The position numbers and the translations under genes are program-made. DNA of 64,000 bases from Deltaproteobacteria bacterium (GTDB taxonomy: Bacteria > Myxococcota_A > Polyangia > Polyangiales > Houyiibacteriaceae): assembly GCA_017644045.1 (NCBI GenBank), contig JAEPMI010000004.1, forward strand, positions 78,014 through 142,013, read 5' to 3'. The notes under the pieces are model-generated. The model was not told the DNA's origin. It did not search any database and saw only the letters and a program-made list of their open reading frames with translations. Shown here one piece after another: positions 52,465-64,000 of the stretch (positions within the stretch are counted from its first letter, which is position 1; every line of letters starts with the position of its first letter).

Positions 52465-53712
52465 ATGTCCCCGCCTCGCCATCAGCACGTGCGCGAGCTC
52501 GCCCGTGGGGGGATGGGGCGAGTCGACGTGGTCGCCACGATGGTGAACGGGACGCTCGAGCTGCACGCGCTCAAGCGTCTCCTCCCGACGCTTCGGGAGG
52601 ATCCCAAGGCGCGCCGGATGTTCCTGGACGAGGCGGCGGTCGCGACGGCGCTGGACCACCCGAACGTGGTCCGGGCGCTCGAGGTGGGCGAGGACGACGA
52701 AGGGCCGCTGCTGCTCATGGAGCTCGTCCAAGGCGTGTCGCTGGGCACGTTGCTCGCTCGGAGCGCCGGCGACCTGATGCCCGTCGAGGTGGCGCTCGAG
52801 ATCGTCCGGCAGGCGACCGCGGGGCTGGCGGCCGCGCACCGGCAGGGGTTGGTGCACCGCGACGTGTCGCCCGCCAACCTGCTCCTCGGCTTCGATGGCG
52901 TGGTCCGGATCGCGGACTTCGGGATCGCCAAGGGGCCGGAGTCGTCGACCCACACCACGACCAACGTCCTGAAGGGGAAGCTCGGCTACCTCGCGCCCGA
53001 GCAGCTCCGATTCGAGCCCGCCGACCCGCGGACGGATCTCTACTCGCTCGGGGTCTGCCTCTACGAGGCGTTGGTCGGGCAGCGGATGCACCTCGGGGAC
53101 TCGGCCGCGATCGCACGCGCCATCGCGGACGAGCCCCCTCCCGACGTGGGCGAGCACCGCCGAGACGTGCCCCCCGCGCTCGCCGCCCTGCTCTTCGACC
53201 TGCTCGCCAAGGAGCGCGACGCGCGCCCCACCGACGCCGACGCCCTGAAGGCCCGGCTCGACGAGCTGCCGCCGAGCACATCGGCGGATCTCGCGACCCA
53301 CCTCGGTGAGGTGCTCGCCGAGGAGGTCGAGCGCCAGGGTCGATGGCGCGAGGATGCCGCGCGCATCGTCGCGGCCGCACCCGAACGCCCCCAGAGCAAC
53401 CCGATGCGCTGGGCGCCGCTGCTGCTGGCGTTCGCGCTGGTCGGGGTCGGCCTCGCGCTCGCGTTGGGTCCCGCGGCCGAGGCGCCGCCCGCAGCGGACC
53501 CCATCATCGCGCCGCCGTTGGCGCAGCCGACACCCGCGGCCGATCCGCCAATGGCGGTGCCCGAGCCCGCCGAGACGGAGCCGGAGGCAGAGTCCGAACC
53601 GGGACCCGTGCGTCGACGCGCTCGACGGCGGCCGCGACGTAGCGAGCGGATGCAGCCCGCGACCATGGCCGCGGCCGAGATGGACGTGGACACGTGGAGC
53701 TGGGACGAATGA
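52465..53712 (+). CDS. Membrane-anchored Ser/Thr protein kinase
   Basis: A 415-residue Hanks-type kinase. The Gly loop is RGGMGRV, the catalytic lysine is in HALKRL, the catalytic loop is HRDVSPANLL (a form common in deltaproteobacterial kinases), DFGIAK binds metal, and GYLAPEQLR ends the activation segment. A membrane helix (APLLLAFALVGVGLALALG) near residue 315 is followed by an Ala/Pro-rich and Arg-rich extracytoplasmic tail. The ATG at 52465 places the Gly loop at residue ~14. Its stop overlaps the TPR gene as ATGA. Confidence 0.9.
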   Translation: MSPPRHQHVRELARGGMGRVDVVATMVNGTLELHALKRLLPTLREDPKARRMFLDEAAVATALDHPNVVRALEVGEDDEGPLLLMELVQGVSLGTLLARSAGDLMPVEVALEIVRQATAGLAAAHRQGLVHRDVSPANLLLGFDGVVRIADFGIAKGPESSTHTTTNVLKGKLGYLAPEQLRFEPADPRTDLYSLGVCLYEALVGQRMHLGDSAAIARAIADEPPPDVGEHRRDVPPALAALLFDLLAKERDARPTDADALKARLDELPPSTSADLATHLGEVLAEEVERQGRWREDAARIVAAAPERPQSNPMRWAPLLLAFALVGVGLALALGPAAEAPPAADPIIAPPLAQPTPAADPPMAVPEPAETEPEAESEPGPVRRRARRRPRRSERMQPATMAAAEMDVDTWSWDE

Positions 53713-54410
53713 GGTGGGCGCTCACGCTCGCGCTCCTCGCCGTGACCGCGACGGCGCACGCGGACGATGCCCGGGAGCTCTTCGACGAGGGGACCCGCGC
53801 GATCCACGAGGGGAGGCACGCGCAGGCCATCGATCTCCTCGAGCGCTCGCTCGAGCTCGGAAGTCGCCCCGCCACGGCCTTCAACCTCATGCTCGCGCTC
53901 GAGCTGGCCAAGCGGCCGCTGCGCGCCGGAGCGATCTGCGCCGAGCTCCGGGCGGGCCTGCACGGGGAGCTGGACGAGTCCAAGCGAGCGGAGGTCTCGG
54001 AGCGCTGCGCTGCGCTCGACGCCCAGGTCCCGCGGCTGCTGATCGAGCCTCGGCTGCTCGGTGAGCCGTCCGGTCCCATTCGCCTCGAGGTCGACGGCCG
54101 GCTGATCGCGACCCTCGAGGGCGCGGAGCCGATGGAGGTCCCGGTGGAGCCGGGCGAACACGTCGTACGCCTCGGGTCACCGGGCGCCATGGGGGAGTCG
54201 GCGACCGTCGAGGTCGAGGTCGGGGACCATCGACGGGTGTCCCTCACCCTCCGGGGGAACGACCCGGGCCCGGATCGGCGCCGCCTTCGCCTGGGCCTCG
54301 GGATCGCCGGTGGTGTGGTGGGCGCGGCGATTCTCAGCGGGATTCTCGGGGCGATCCTTCGCTCTGGACCCGGGCCGAGCTCGGGCGATCTCGGCCCCGC
54401 GGGCACCTGA
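53709..54410 (+). CDS. Exported TPR/PEGA-domain protein
   Basis: A 233-residue protein with a signal peptide (ALLAVTATAHA). A TPR-like pair follows (DEGTRAIHEGRHAQAIDLLERSLEL, ATAFNLMLALELAKRPLRAGAIC), then a beta PEGA-like domain (IRLEVDGRLIATLEGAEPMEVPVEPGEHVVRLG). A C-terminal hydrophobic helix (LGLGIAGGVVGAAILSGILGAIL) anchors it. ATG at 53709 overlaps the kinase stop. The kinase-TPR pair has the same build as 15853-13328, so it is a repeated module in this genome. It lies directly ahead of the lytic-enzyme locus. Confidence 0.82.
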   Translation: MRWALTLALLAVTATAHADDARELFDEGTRAIHEGRHAQAIDLLERSLELGSRPATAFNLMLALELAKRPLRAGAICAELRAGLHGELDESKRAEVSERCAALDAQVPRLLIEPRLLGEPSGPIRLEVDGRLIATLEGAEPMEVPVEPGEHVVRLGSPGAMGESATVEVEVGDHRRVSLTLRGNDPGPDRRRLRLGLGIAGGVVGAAILSGILGAILRSGPGPSSGDLGPAGT

Positions 54411-54425
54411 CGCACCTGCTCTTGT

Positions 54426-54448
54426 CATCGCGCCGACGCGGTAAGGAT
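54426..54448 (+). promoter_or_regulatory. Shared upstream element, copy 1
   Basis: A 23-base sequence with core GCGCCGACGCGGTAAGGAT, 32 bp ahead of the 54481 start. It recurs at 57780-57802 with one difference (G/A). Likely a promoter or binding site of a common regulator for the lytic-enzyme genes. Confidence 0.55.
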
Positions 54449-54480
54449 CGCCCCTCGCCGCGCCGCCCACCCTGAAGGGC

Positions 54481-57798
<3,318 letters not shown>

Positions 57799-57825
57799 GG
57801 ATGCCCCATCGGCCGCCTTGCTCTG

Positions 57826-58644
57826 ATGATGCGCATGCGACGCCCCCTGATCCTCGCGTTGGCCGTGGCCGCGTGTACGACGACACCCGCCACGCCAGAC
57901 GTCCGAGACGAGCCGCTCCCGGAGTCCCTCGACGAAGGCGAGCGGGTAGAGCTCGACCGTCGAGGCGATGACGTGCTCCACGGTGTGCTCGTGCCCGTGC
58001 TCGAGCACACCGACGCCGGGCGCACGCTGACGATCGACTCGACCCTCACGGGGCGCCTGGCCGACGCGCTCGATGGGCTCGTGGTGCAGGACGCCCGCTT
58101 CGTGGGGTTCGGCGTGGTCGTCATCGACGCCGACCACGCGCTCGTCGCCTATGACGAGGCCGGCAACGCGCGGGTGCTGGACCACGAGGCTCACGGGCCT
58201 CTCTCTGTGGCCGAGGGCGTCGTGGCCTACACGCGAGGGTCACCGCCCGATCTGGAGCTGGTGCGCGCCTACCCGAGCCGCGGGGTGGTCGAGCCGCTGA
58301 CCACCGACATGGCGCCGGTGTGGTCGCCCGCGCTCTCGGACGACGGACGCGAGGTGGTCTTCGTGTCCGGGGCGGCGGGGCTGCCTCGGCTTCATCGGCT
58401 CACCGCGAGTGGGGCGATCGCCGCGCTGCCGGTGAGCGCGCGCTTCCCCTCCGCTCCCAGCGCCCCCATCTGGCGCGGCACCGAGCTCGTCTTCGAAGAC
58501 GAGCGAGGGGTCGTCGCACTCGACCTACCGACGGGCGACGTCCTCGAGGCGCTCGACGGGGCACACGCGCCGTCGCTCGACAGCTACGGCTCGGTCACCA
58601 CGCGCGTCGACGGAGCGCGGGTCGTCTTCGGAGGTGCGCGATGA
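57826..58644 (+). CDS. TolB-like beta-propeller lipoprotein
   Basis: A 272-residue protein with lipoprotein signal ending LAVAACTTT (Cys17). The rest shows four to five beta-propeller-like blades: VGFGVVVIDADHALVAYDEAGNARVLD, LSVAEGVVAYTRG, WSPALSDDGREVVFVSGAAGLPRLHRL (the most TolB/WD40-like) and APIWRGTELVFEDERGVVALDL. It probably binds other envelope proteins. Its stop overlaps the start of the M23 gene as ATGA, so they are coupled. Confidence 0.8.
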   Translation: MMRMRRPLILALAVAACTTTPATPDVRDEPLPESLDEGERVELDRRGDDVLHGVLVPVLEHTDAGRTLTIDSTLTGRLADALDGLVVQDARFVGFGVVVIDADHALVAYDEAGNARVLDHEAHGPLSVAEGVVAYTRGSPPDLELVRAYPSRGVVEPLTTDMAPVWSPALSDDGREVVFVSGAAGLPRLHRLTASGAIAALPVSARFPSAPSAPIWRGTELVFEDERGVVALDLPTGDVLEALDGAHAPSLDSYGSVTTRVDGARVVFGGAR

Positions 58645-61478
58645 ACCGCCTCGTCCTCGCGCTCGTCGCGCTCGGCCTCGCGGCTCCCGCGGCCGCGCAG
58701 TCCACCAAGCACCGCCGACCCTTCGGCGGTGACTTCGGCATCAGCGCCTACTACGACGCCGACGGTCGGCGAGGCGGCGGCTCACGCGACCACACGTGCG
58801 GCAGCCGCAGCTACGACGGTCACTCCGGCACGGACTACCGGCTGCCCATGGGCACCCAGGTCATGGCCTCCGCGTCCGGCCGCGTGACGCGCACCAACGA
58901 CGGCTGCCCGAGCACGGGGAGCCTGGGCAGCACCTGCGGCGGCTACCTCGGCAACTGGGTCGAGGTCCAGCACGCCGACGGCTCGCAGACGATGTACGCC
59001 CACATGCGGCAGGGCTCGATCCGGGTTCGCCCCGGCCAGAGCGTGCGCTGCGGGCAGGTGCTCGGGAGCTCCGCGTCGAGCGGCAACAGCAGCGGACCCC
59101 ACCTCCACCATGGTTGGCGCCCGTCCTCGAGCCGCAGCTCCTGGAGCATCTCCGGGACGCGCGAGATGTACCGGGGCTCCTGCGGCCGCTCGACCTCGCT
59201 CTGGACGAATCAGCGGAGCTTCGGCCAGCCGCCCGGCACCGGCTGCCAGTCGGTGGATCGCGATGACGACGGCGTGCCCGACGCACGCGACAACTGCCCG
59301 GGCGTCTCGAACGCGGGGCAGAACGACCGAGATGACGACGGGGTCGGCAACGCCTGCGACAACTGCCCCGGCCAGTCGAACCCACATCAGGCCGACCGGG
59401 ACGGCGACGGGGTCGGGAACGCCTGCGACAACTGTCGCTCCGACCGAAACGCAGGCCAGGCCGACCGGGACGGCGATGGCGACGGGAACGTCTGCGACAA
59501 CTGTCCGGGCGTGCCGAACTCGGGCCAGCGCGACCGCGACGGAGACGGAATCGGCAACGCCTGCGACAACTGCCCGAACGATCGGAACGGCGGTCAGGCG
59601 GACGACGACGGCGATGGGGTCGGCAACGTCTGCGACAACTGCCGCGGCATGCCCAACGGCGGCCAGCGCGACACCGACATGGACGGTCGCGGCGACGTCT
59701 GCGACGGGGACGACGACGACGATGGCGTGCCCGACACGATGGACAACTGCCGGTTGGTGCCGAACGCGGGTCAGCGGGACACCGACATGGACGGCCGCGG
59801 CGACGCCTGCCAGGGCGACGACGATGGCGACGGAGTACCGGACGAGGAGGACAACTGTCGCCGCGAGCCGAACCCCGACCAGGCGGACATGGACGGTGAC
59901 GGAGTGGGCGACGCCTGCGACGACTCCGACGGCGACGGGATCCCGGACATGGTCGACGACGGCGACCTGGACGACGATGGGGTCGTCGACGAGGTGGACG
60001 TCTGCCCCGATGTCGCCGACCCGGACCAGACGGACACGGACGGGGACGGAGTGGGCGACGCCTGCGAGGACGACGCCGACGGTGACGGTGTGCCGGACGG
60101 GGTGGACGTGTGCCCCGACGTTCCGGACGAGCTACAGCTCGACCTCGACGGCGACGGCATCGGAGACGAGTGCGACGACGACCGGGACGGCGACGGAGTC
60201 GCGGACGACGACGACGTGTGTCCCGAGGTCTCCGACGACCAGCTCGACACCGACGACGACGGGATCGGCGACGCCTGCGAGGAGCCCGAAGGCGCCATGG
60301 ACGGCGACGGCGAGCCGTCGCTCGAGGCGGGCTGCTCGGCCGGCGGCGGCGGGGCGACCGGGGCGTGGCTGCTCCTCCTGCTCCTCGCGCTCGTCCGCGG
60401 ACGCCAGCGGCGATGGACGGGGTTCGCGGCGCTCGCGCTCTGCCTCGTGAGCGCCTGCGGCTCGGTCGACCTCGGCGACGGTGATGGCTGGGCGGCGGAG
60501 GACGCGAGCGAGCCCGAAGCGATGGTCGATGCCGGAACGCTTCCCTCGAGCGACGCGGCCGTCCCCGAGGAGGACGCGTTCACCCCGCGCGACACCGGCC
60601 CGAGCCCCGAGCTCCGCGTCGACGCCTTCCGGCCGCCCGCGCCGTCCGCTCCGAGGGTGATCGAACAGACGCGACGCGTGCTGCACTGGAACATCGCGGG
60701 CGGGAAGGAGAACGCCTGTCGCACTCCGGGGATCACCCGCGCGGTCGTTCGCTACGTGCGTGAGCGCGACATCGACTTCGTCGGGCTGAACGAGGTCTGC
60801 CCTTCCCAGTACGAGAGCATTCGCGACGCGCTCCGCGCCCACTGGGGCATGGGTCGCGCGCGCTTCTCGGCGTTCGTCGGTGACGGGACGGGGCGGATCG
60901 TCGGCAACGCGATCTTCAGCCGTTTCGAAATCCGCCCCGCGACCCGACAGACCGTCGGGTCCGACCGCTACGGCGACCGCAACCTGCTCTGCGCCCGCCT
61001 CGAGCGCTGGCGCCACCTGCGCTTCTGCAGCGTGCACCTCTCCCCCGGAGACACCCTCGCGCGCCGGCAGCTCGAGCGCGTGCTGAACCGGATCGAAGAG
61101 TGGTGGACCGAGGAGCGCGACACCGTGATCCTCAGCGGCGACCTCAACCTGCGCCCGAACGACTCCGGGCTGAACGCGGTCTACTCGTCGGGCGCGAACC
61201 ACCCGCGGAACAACCCGAACAACCGCGGGCGCTACCGAGAGGTAGACGACGCCGACCCGGACCACTGCATGGGCCACGGCGAGTCGACGACGCCCAACCG
61301 GACCGCGGGGCCCTGCGGCACCGGCGTGAAGATCGACTTCATCTTCGCGCGCGAGAACCGGATCGTCGACGACCGCTACTCCGGCAACAGCCTCGCCATC
61401 CCCGGCGACTGCTCCGGCAGGTGCTCCGACCACCGCGCGGTGGTCGGCCAGTACCGGCTGAAGGTCCGACTCGACTGA
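58641..61478 (+). CDS. Fused surface polyprotein: M23 endopeptidase + TSP3 + MYXO-CTERM + lipobox + EEP (DNase I-like) domain
   Basis: A 945-residue frame with two complete exported units. Module 1: signal peptide (LGLAAPAAAQ), an M23/LytM zinc peptidase (GHSGTDYRLP with His61 and Asp65, and PHLHHG with His154 and His156), TSP3 repeats (206-547), and a MYXO-CTERM with Cys565 (GCSAGG), helix AWLLLLLLALV and RGRQRR. Module 2: an in-frame lipobox helix FAALALCLVSAC (Cys606), an acidic linker, and a full endonuclease/exonuclease/phosphatase domain (HWNIAGG, ILSGDLNLRPND, CSDHRAVVGQY). No ATG, GTG or TTG lies between Cys565 and the lipobox, except a GTG 3 codons before Cys606, so module 2 probably depends on translation of module 1. 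Likely cuts cell-wall peptides and DNA outside the cell. Confidence 0.82.
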   Translation: MNRLVLALVALGLAAPAAAQSTKHRRPFGGDFGISAYYDADGRRGGGSRDHTCGSRSYDGHSGTDYRLPMGTQVMASASGRVTRTNDGCPSTGSLGSTCGGYLGNWVEVQHADGSQTMYAHMRQGSIRVRPGQSVRCGQVLGSSASSGNSSGPHLHHGWRPSSSRSSWSISGTREMYRGSCGRSTSLWTNQRSFGQPPGTGCQSVDRDDDGVPDARDNCPGVSNAGQNDRDDDGVGNACDNCPGQSNPHQADRDGDGVGNACDNCRSDRNAGQADRDGDGDGNVCDNCPGVPNSGQRDRDGDGIGNACDNCPNDRNGGQADDDGDGVGNVCDNCRGMPNGGQRDTDMDGRGDVCDGDDDDDGVPDTMDNCRLVPNAGQRDTDMDGRGDACQGDDDGDGVPDEEDNCRREPNPDQADMDGDGVGDACDDSDGDGIPDMVDDGDLDDDGVVDEVDVCPDVADPDQTDTDGDGVGDACEDDADGDGVPDGVDVCPDVPDELQLDLDGDGIGDECDDDRDGDGVADDDDVCPEVSDDQLDTDDDGIGDACEEPEGAMDGDGEPSLEAGCSAGGGGATGAWLLLLLLALVRGRQRRWTGFAALALCLVSACGSVDLGDGDGWAAEDASEPEAMVDAGTLPSSDAAVPEEDAFTPRDTGPSPELRVDAFRPPAPSAPRVIEQTRRVLHWNIAGGKENACRTPGITRAVVRYVRERDIDFVGLNEVCPSQYESIRDALRAHWGMGRARFSAFVGDGTGRIVGNAIFSRFEIRPATRQTVGSDRYGDRNLLCARLERWRHLRFCSVHLSPGDTLARRQLERVLNRIEEWWTEERDTVILSGDLNLRPNDSGLNAVYSSGANHPRNNPNNRGRYREVDDADPDHCMGHGESTTPNRTAGPCGTGVKIDFIFARENRIVDDRYSGNSLAIPGDCSGRCSDHRAVVGQYRLKVRLD
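59256..60282 (+). repeat. TSP3-coding repeat array 3
   Basis: Repeats encoding DRDGDGVGNACDNCP-type units behind the M23 domain. Shared DNA with arrays 1 and 2 suggests all three derive from one source. Confidence 0.75.
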
Positions 61479-61596
61479 GCCGCCAGAGTGCGAACGCTCA
61501 CGACACGCCCAAGACGAGTGTCAGGTCGGCGGCCGTCGCGGCGGAGGCCTTCCGTTCCGCTGACTCGATGGACGAGCGCGGAGCAGGAGCACGCCC

Positions 61597-63627
61597 ATGA
61601 TCCCCCGACGCTGGCGCTTCGCAGCGCTCTTCCTCGCCTTCTCGTTCGGCTGCACTGGTAGCGAAGCCGACCTCGGCGATCTCGCCGCGGTGGACTGGGG
61701 GTTCGGTGGCGAGCCCGTTCGGCTTCCCGGCGACCCGCCTGCGGAGCGCGCCGCCATCGCCGCCCGGGCGACGGCCCTCTGGGGGATCACCTGTGCCGGG
61801 GTCCAACCCGACAACGCCATGATCCAGTACTGGCTGGACTACGCCGGGGCCTGGGCCGAGCAGCAAGGCACGCAGGCGGAGCTGGTCTTCCCCGCGCACC
61901 ACTACTGCCTCGACGGACCGCTCCGGGTCCCGTCGTCGGTGACCTTCGGCGGCTCGGGCCCCTCCGCCACGATCCTCGAGCAGACCCAGCCGGGCGCGGC
62001 CACCCTCATCCTCGATCAGGTCGAGGACGCGGTCGTGCGCGACCTGGGCATCCTGATGAAGACGGGCGACAAGCGGGACGCCATCATCCGCGGGCAGCCG
62101 GTCGCGAATCCGAACGACCTCGCCCAGAGCCCTCCGCCCCGCTGTTTCCCGAACAGCGCCGTGCCCTGCCGGTGGCGAGCGATGCGTGGCGTCGCGCTCT
62201 ACGGCACCACCGACGCACGGCTCGAGAACCTGCGCATCGTCGGCGGCTACGACGGCGTCCACTTCGCCGACAACGACAACTTCTTCGATCCGGGCGCGGG
62301 CGCGACGGGCGGGTTGCTCCCGAACGGCCAGATCCGGTCCGACCTGTGCTGGCCCGACGGCTTCCCGGCGAACGTCGGCGCCGAGGTCACCGATCTCGAG
62401 ATCGTCGACTCCGTGTGGTCCGGCATCCTCGTGGACAACCTCGTTGGTGGCACCGTGCGCCGAAACATCGTCCGTGGCGTCGGTCGCTACACCTACGACC
62501 CCGGGAGCGGCCCCTTGGAGCCGAGCGGCATGGAGCAGGGCTTCGGGCTGAAGTTCCGCTGTGGGCCCGTCGCGTTCAACGAGTTCAGCGAGAACATGAT
62601 CACCGACGTGGTCGGTGACGGAGTCGACATCGCCTGGGCGTGGCCGAAGGGGACTCCCGCCGACGCCGTCCTGGACGAGATCTGGGAAGGGCACTTCTAC
62701 GCCAACGCCTTCGTGCGCAACGTCATCTACGACTGCGAAGGCGCCGTGGAGATCAAGTCCCGCGGCCCCGGCCGAGTCCCGAACGAGCAGCGAGTGGAGG
62801 TCGAGCCGCTCTCCAGCGCGCCGGGCGTCCCGCTCGACGGGTGCGCCTACCACTGCGGCAGCGAACCCGCCGACGCGCCATCGCTCGCGTGCCACTGGAA
62901 CCAGCCGTTCACGCCGCCGGCGATGCTCACCCCGATCGAGACCCCCGACCGACTGCTGCGGATCGGAAGCCATCTCCAGGTATCGCAGAACCTGATCCTC
63001 GACCGCCGCAACCTCCTGGGCGGGAGTGGTGGGATGATCTCCCTCCGCGACATCTCCACGCTCGCCCACGGCTGTTTCCCCGAGTCGCCGGGACAGCCCA
63101 GTGAGGCGACGAAGGTGCACCAGAACGTGCTGATGACCACCGGCACCCGAAGCCGGGTGATCCCCGAGCGCTCACGACTCGGCGCCAGTGTGTGGCTCGC
63201 GCGCACCGCGAACGTCTCTGTCTTCGGCAACTGGATCGGCGACAACTCCGACGGCGGCGAGGTGAGCGCGGTCAGCTGGCAGAACCGGACCGAGGTCTTC
63301 GCGTCGATGTTCGAGGAGACCGACCCCGCCGACTGGTGGGACCTCTCGAACGGCTCGGCGAGCTGGCCCATCGAGACCGGCTTCGAAGCCGCCGGAACGC
63401 CGACGAACCGCGACGCGCTCATCCGTCAGACCTTCACGGCGACGGACGGGACCCACTTCTTCTGCGAGGACATCGACGGCGACGGGTGTGTCAACGGCTG
63501 CGAGGCCCTTCACGGCGGAGACCCGACGAACGCGGCGGTGCCGGCGGGCGCGAACCTCCGCTCCTGTCGCTCCTGCGCGATCCGCACCGGGTGCGTCTCG
63601 AGAGGCACCCTCCTGCAGCGACCCTGA
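61597..63627 (+). CDS. Parallel beta-helix lipoprotein (pectate-lyase-like fold)
   Basis: A 676-residue protein with lipoprotein signal ending FLAFSFGC (Cys19); AGGAG precedes the ATG. Residues ~80-590 show right-handed parallel beta-helix repeats: VTFGGSGPSATILEQ, LENLRIVGGYDGVHFADND, VTDLEIVDSVWSGILVDN, VSVFGNWIGDNSDGG. Such folds are in polysaccharide lyases and glycosidases; no catalytic set can be assigned. A C-terminal DIDGDGCVNGCEALHGGDP motif looks like a calcium-binding TSP3/dockerin-like unit, linking it to its neighbours. Last gene of the rightward set. Confidence 0.82.
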   Translation: MIPRRWRFAALFLAFSFGCTGSEADLGDLAAVDWGFGGEPVRLPGDPPAERAAIAARATALWGITCAGVQPDNAMIQYWLDYAGAWAEQQGTQAELVFPAHHYCLDGPLRVPSSVTFGGSGPSATILEQTQPGAATLILDQVEDAVVRDLGILMKTGDKRDAIIRGQPVANPNDLAQSPPPRCFPNSAVPCRWRAMRGVALYGTTDARLENLRIVGGYDGVHFADNDNFFDPGAGATGGLLPNGQIRSDLCWPDGFPANVGAEVTDLEIVDSVWSGILVDNLVGGTVRRNIVRGVGRYTYDPGSGPLEPSGMEQGFGLKFRCGPVAFNEFSENMITDVVGDGVDIAWAWPKGTPADAVLDEIWEGHFYANAFVRNVIYDCEGAVEIKSRGPGRVPNEQRVEVEPLSSAPGVPLDGCAYHCGSEPADAPSLACHWNQPFTPPAMLTPIETPDRLLRIGSHLQVSQNLILDRRNLLGGSGGMISLRDISTLAHGCFPESPGQPSEATKVHQNVLMTTGTRSRVIPERSRLGASVWLARTANVSVFGNWIGDNSDGGEVSAVSWQNRTEVFASMFEETDPADWWDLSNGSASWPIETGFEAAGTPTNRDALIRQTFTATDGTHFFCEDIDGDGCVNGCEALHGGDPTNAAVPAGANLRSCRSCAIRTGCVSRGTLLQRP

Positions 63628-63630
63628 GCG

Positions 63631-64000
63631 TCAGCGGCTGTCTTCGTCGTGGCGCCGAGCGTGCTCGAGCAAGAGCTGCGAGGTGGGCAGTCCGATCTCG
63701 TCCTCGCCGGTGACCTCGTCCTCGGCGAGCTCGAAGCGACCCTTGCTCCAGCTCAGGACCCTCATCAGGCGGTCGATGGGTTCGCCCTCGTGACCGGAAC
63801 CGGTCAGCGACACACGAATCACTCGACCCTCGCGGAGCCAGAGCGTGGCCATCCCCTCCGGGTGCACGAGCAGGAGCCGGCCGCAGCGGCGCTCCAGCTC
63901 GATGAACGAGAGGAGGCTCGGGAGCGCGACGTGCTCGAGGGCGCCTCGGAGGGTCTTGGCGCCCTGAACGCTGTGGGGGTGTTCCTTCGCCTGACCGAGC
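63631..64000 (-). CDS. DUF4388 (PATAN) domain protein, 5'-partial
   Basis: The gene runs in from the right edge. The visible C-terminal ~122 residues match a DUF4388 domain: TLRGALEHVALPSLLSFIEL, RRCGRLLLVH and ATLWLREGRVIRVSL, then a RFELAEDEVTGEDEIGLPTSQLLLEHARR end. These domains occur in myxobacterial signalling proteins, often with response regulators. It is convergent with the beta-helix lipoprotein, 3 bp between stops. Confidence 0.85.
   Translation of the reverse strand, partial: LGQAKEHPHSVQGAKTLRGALEHVALPSLLSFIELERRCGRLLLVHPEGMATLWLREGRVIRVSLTGSGHEGEPIDRLMRVLSWSKGRFELAEDEVTGEDEIGLPTSQLLLEHARRHDEDSR

Noticed and set aside
51295..53301. 668-residue leftward frame over the kinase
   Set aside because: Antisense to the kinase and out of frame with the winged-helix regulator.

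Overview
The window is GC-rich DNA from a free-living Gram-negative bacterium, most likely a myxobacterium (Myxococcota, Polyangiia; Sandaracinaceae-like). The evidence is about a dozen predicted outer-membrane or surface lipoproteins, three MYXO-CTERM sorting signals, thrombospondin type 3 (TSP3) calcium-binding repeats, eukaryote-like Ser/Thr kinases and MopE-like Cys-rich motifs. This placement is inferred from the proteins; there is no rRNA in the window. No tRNA, rRNA, CRISPR array, prophage or replication origin was seen.

Layout. 1-10.7 kb: the end of a secreted metzincin protease, a TetR regulator divergent from a lipoprotein alpha/beta hydrolase, a Cys-rich lipoprotein, a GST-like protein, an RRM RNA-binding protein, a YeiH transporter divergent from its LysR regulator, then a Cys-rich lipoprotein followed by a second alpha/beta hydrolase. 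10.8-19 kb: an acyl-CoA dehydrogenase, a leftward Ser/Thr kinase - TPR protein - lamin-tail lipoprotein string, a quinone oxidoreductase and a divergent GlmS. 19.3-26.7 kb: a small lipoprotein and a translationally coupled tamB-tamA-like pair. 26.8-37.7 kb: three poorly known genes, then a tightly packed MoxR/DUF58/DUF4129/DUF4350/SpoIIM/RDD membrane operon. 37.7-39.6 kb: a REP-associated (RAYT) transposase between two arrays of short repeats. 39.6-50.9 kb: YggX, several lipoproteins, Nudix, an HpnA-like epimerase, purB-purC-purS and a NADAR gene pair. 50.9-54.4 kb: a winged-helix regulator divergent from a second kinase - TPR protein pair.

54.4-63.6 kb is the most unusual region: an all-rightward set of secreted or surface enzymes. 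It includes a lytic-transglycosylase-like domain, an M15/M74-like metallopeptidase, an M23 endopeptidase, a DNase I-like (EEP) domain and a parallel beta-helix lipoprotein, with long TSP3 calcium-binding linkers. In two genes a complete MYXO-CTERM signal is followed, with no stop codon, by a complete lipoprotein signal peptide and a second enzyme. Each gene therefore reads as a polyprotein of two surface proteins joined by a transmembrane hairpin. A near-identical 23-base element lies ahead of both transcription starts of this set, which suggests shared control. I read this as a candidate extracellular lysis (predation or scavenging) locus using an undescribed fused MYXO-CTERM/lipobox arrangement. 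The architecture is seen in the sequence; processing and role are inference.

Regulatory theme. Most divergent gene pairs (TetR/hydrolase, LysR/YeiH, Nudix/epimerase, winged-helix/kinase) have short perfect or near-perfect inverted repeats between them, proposed here as operators.
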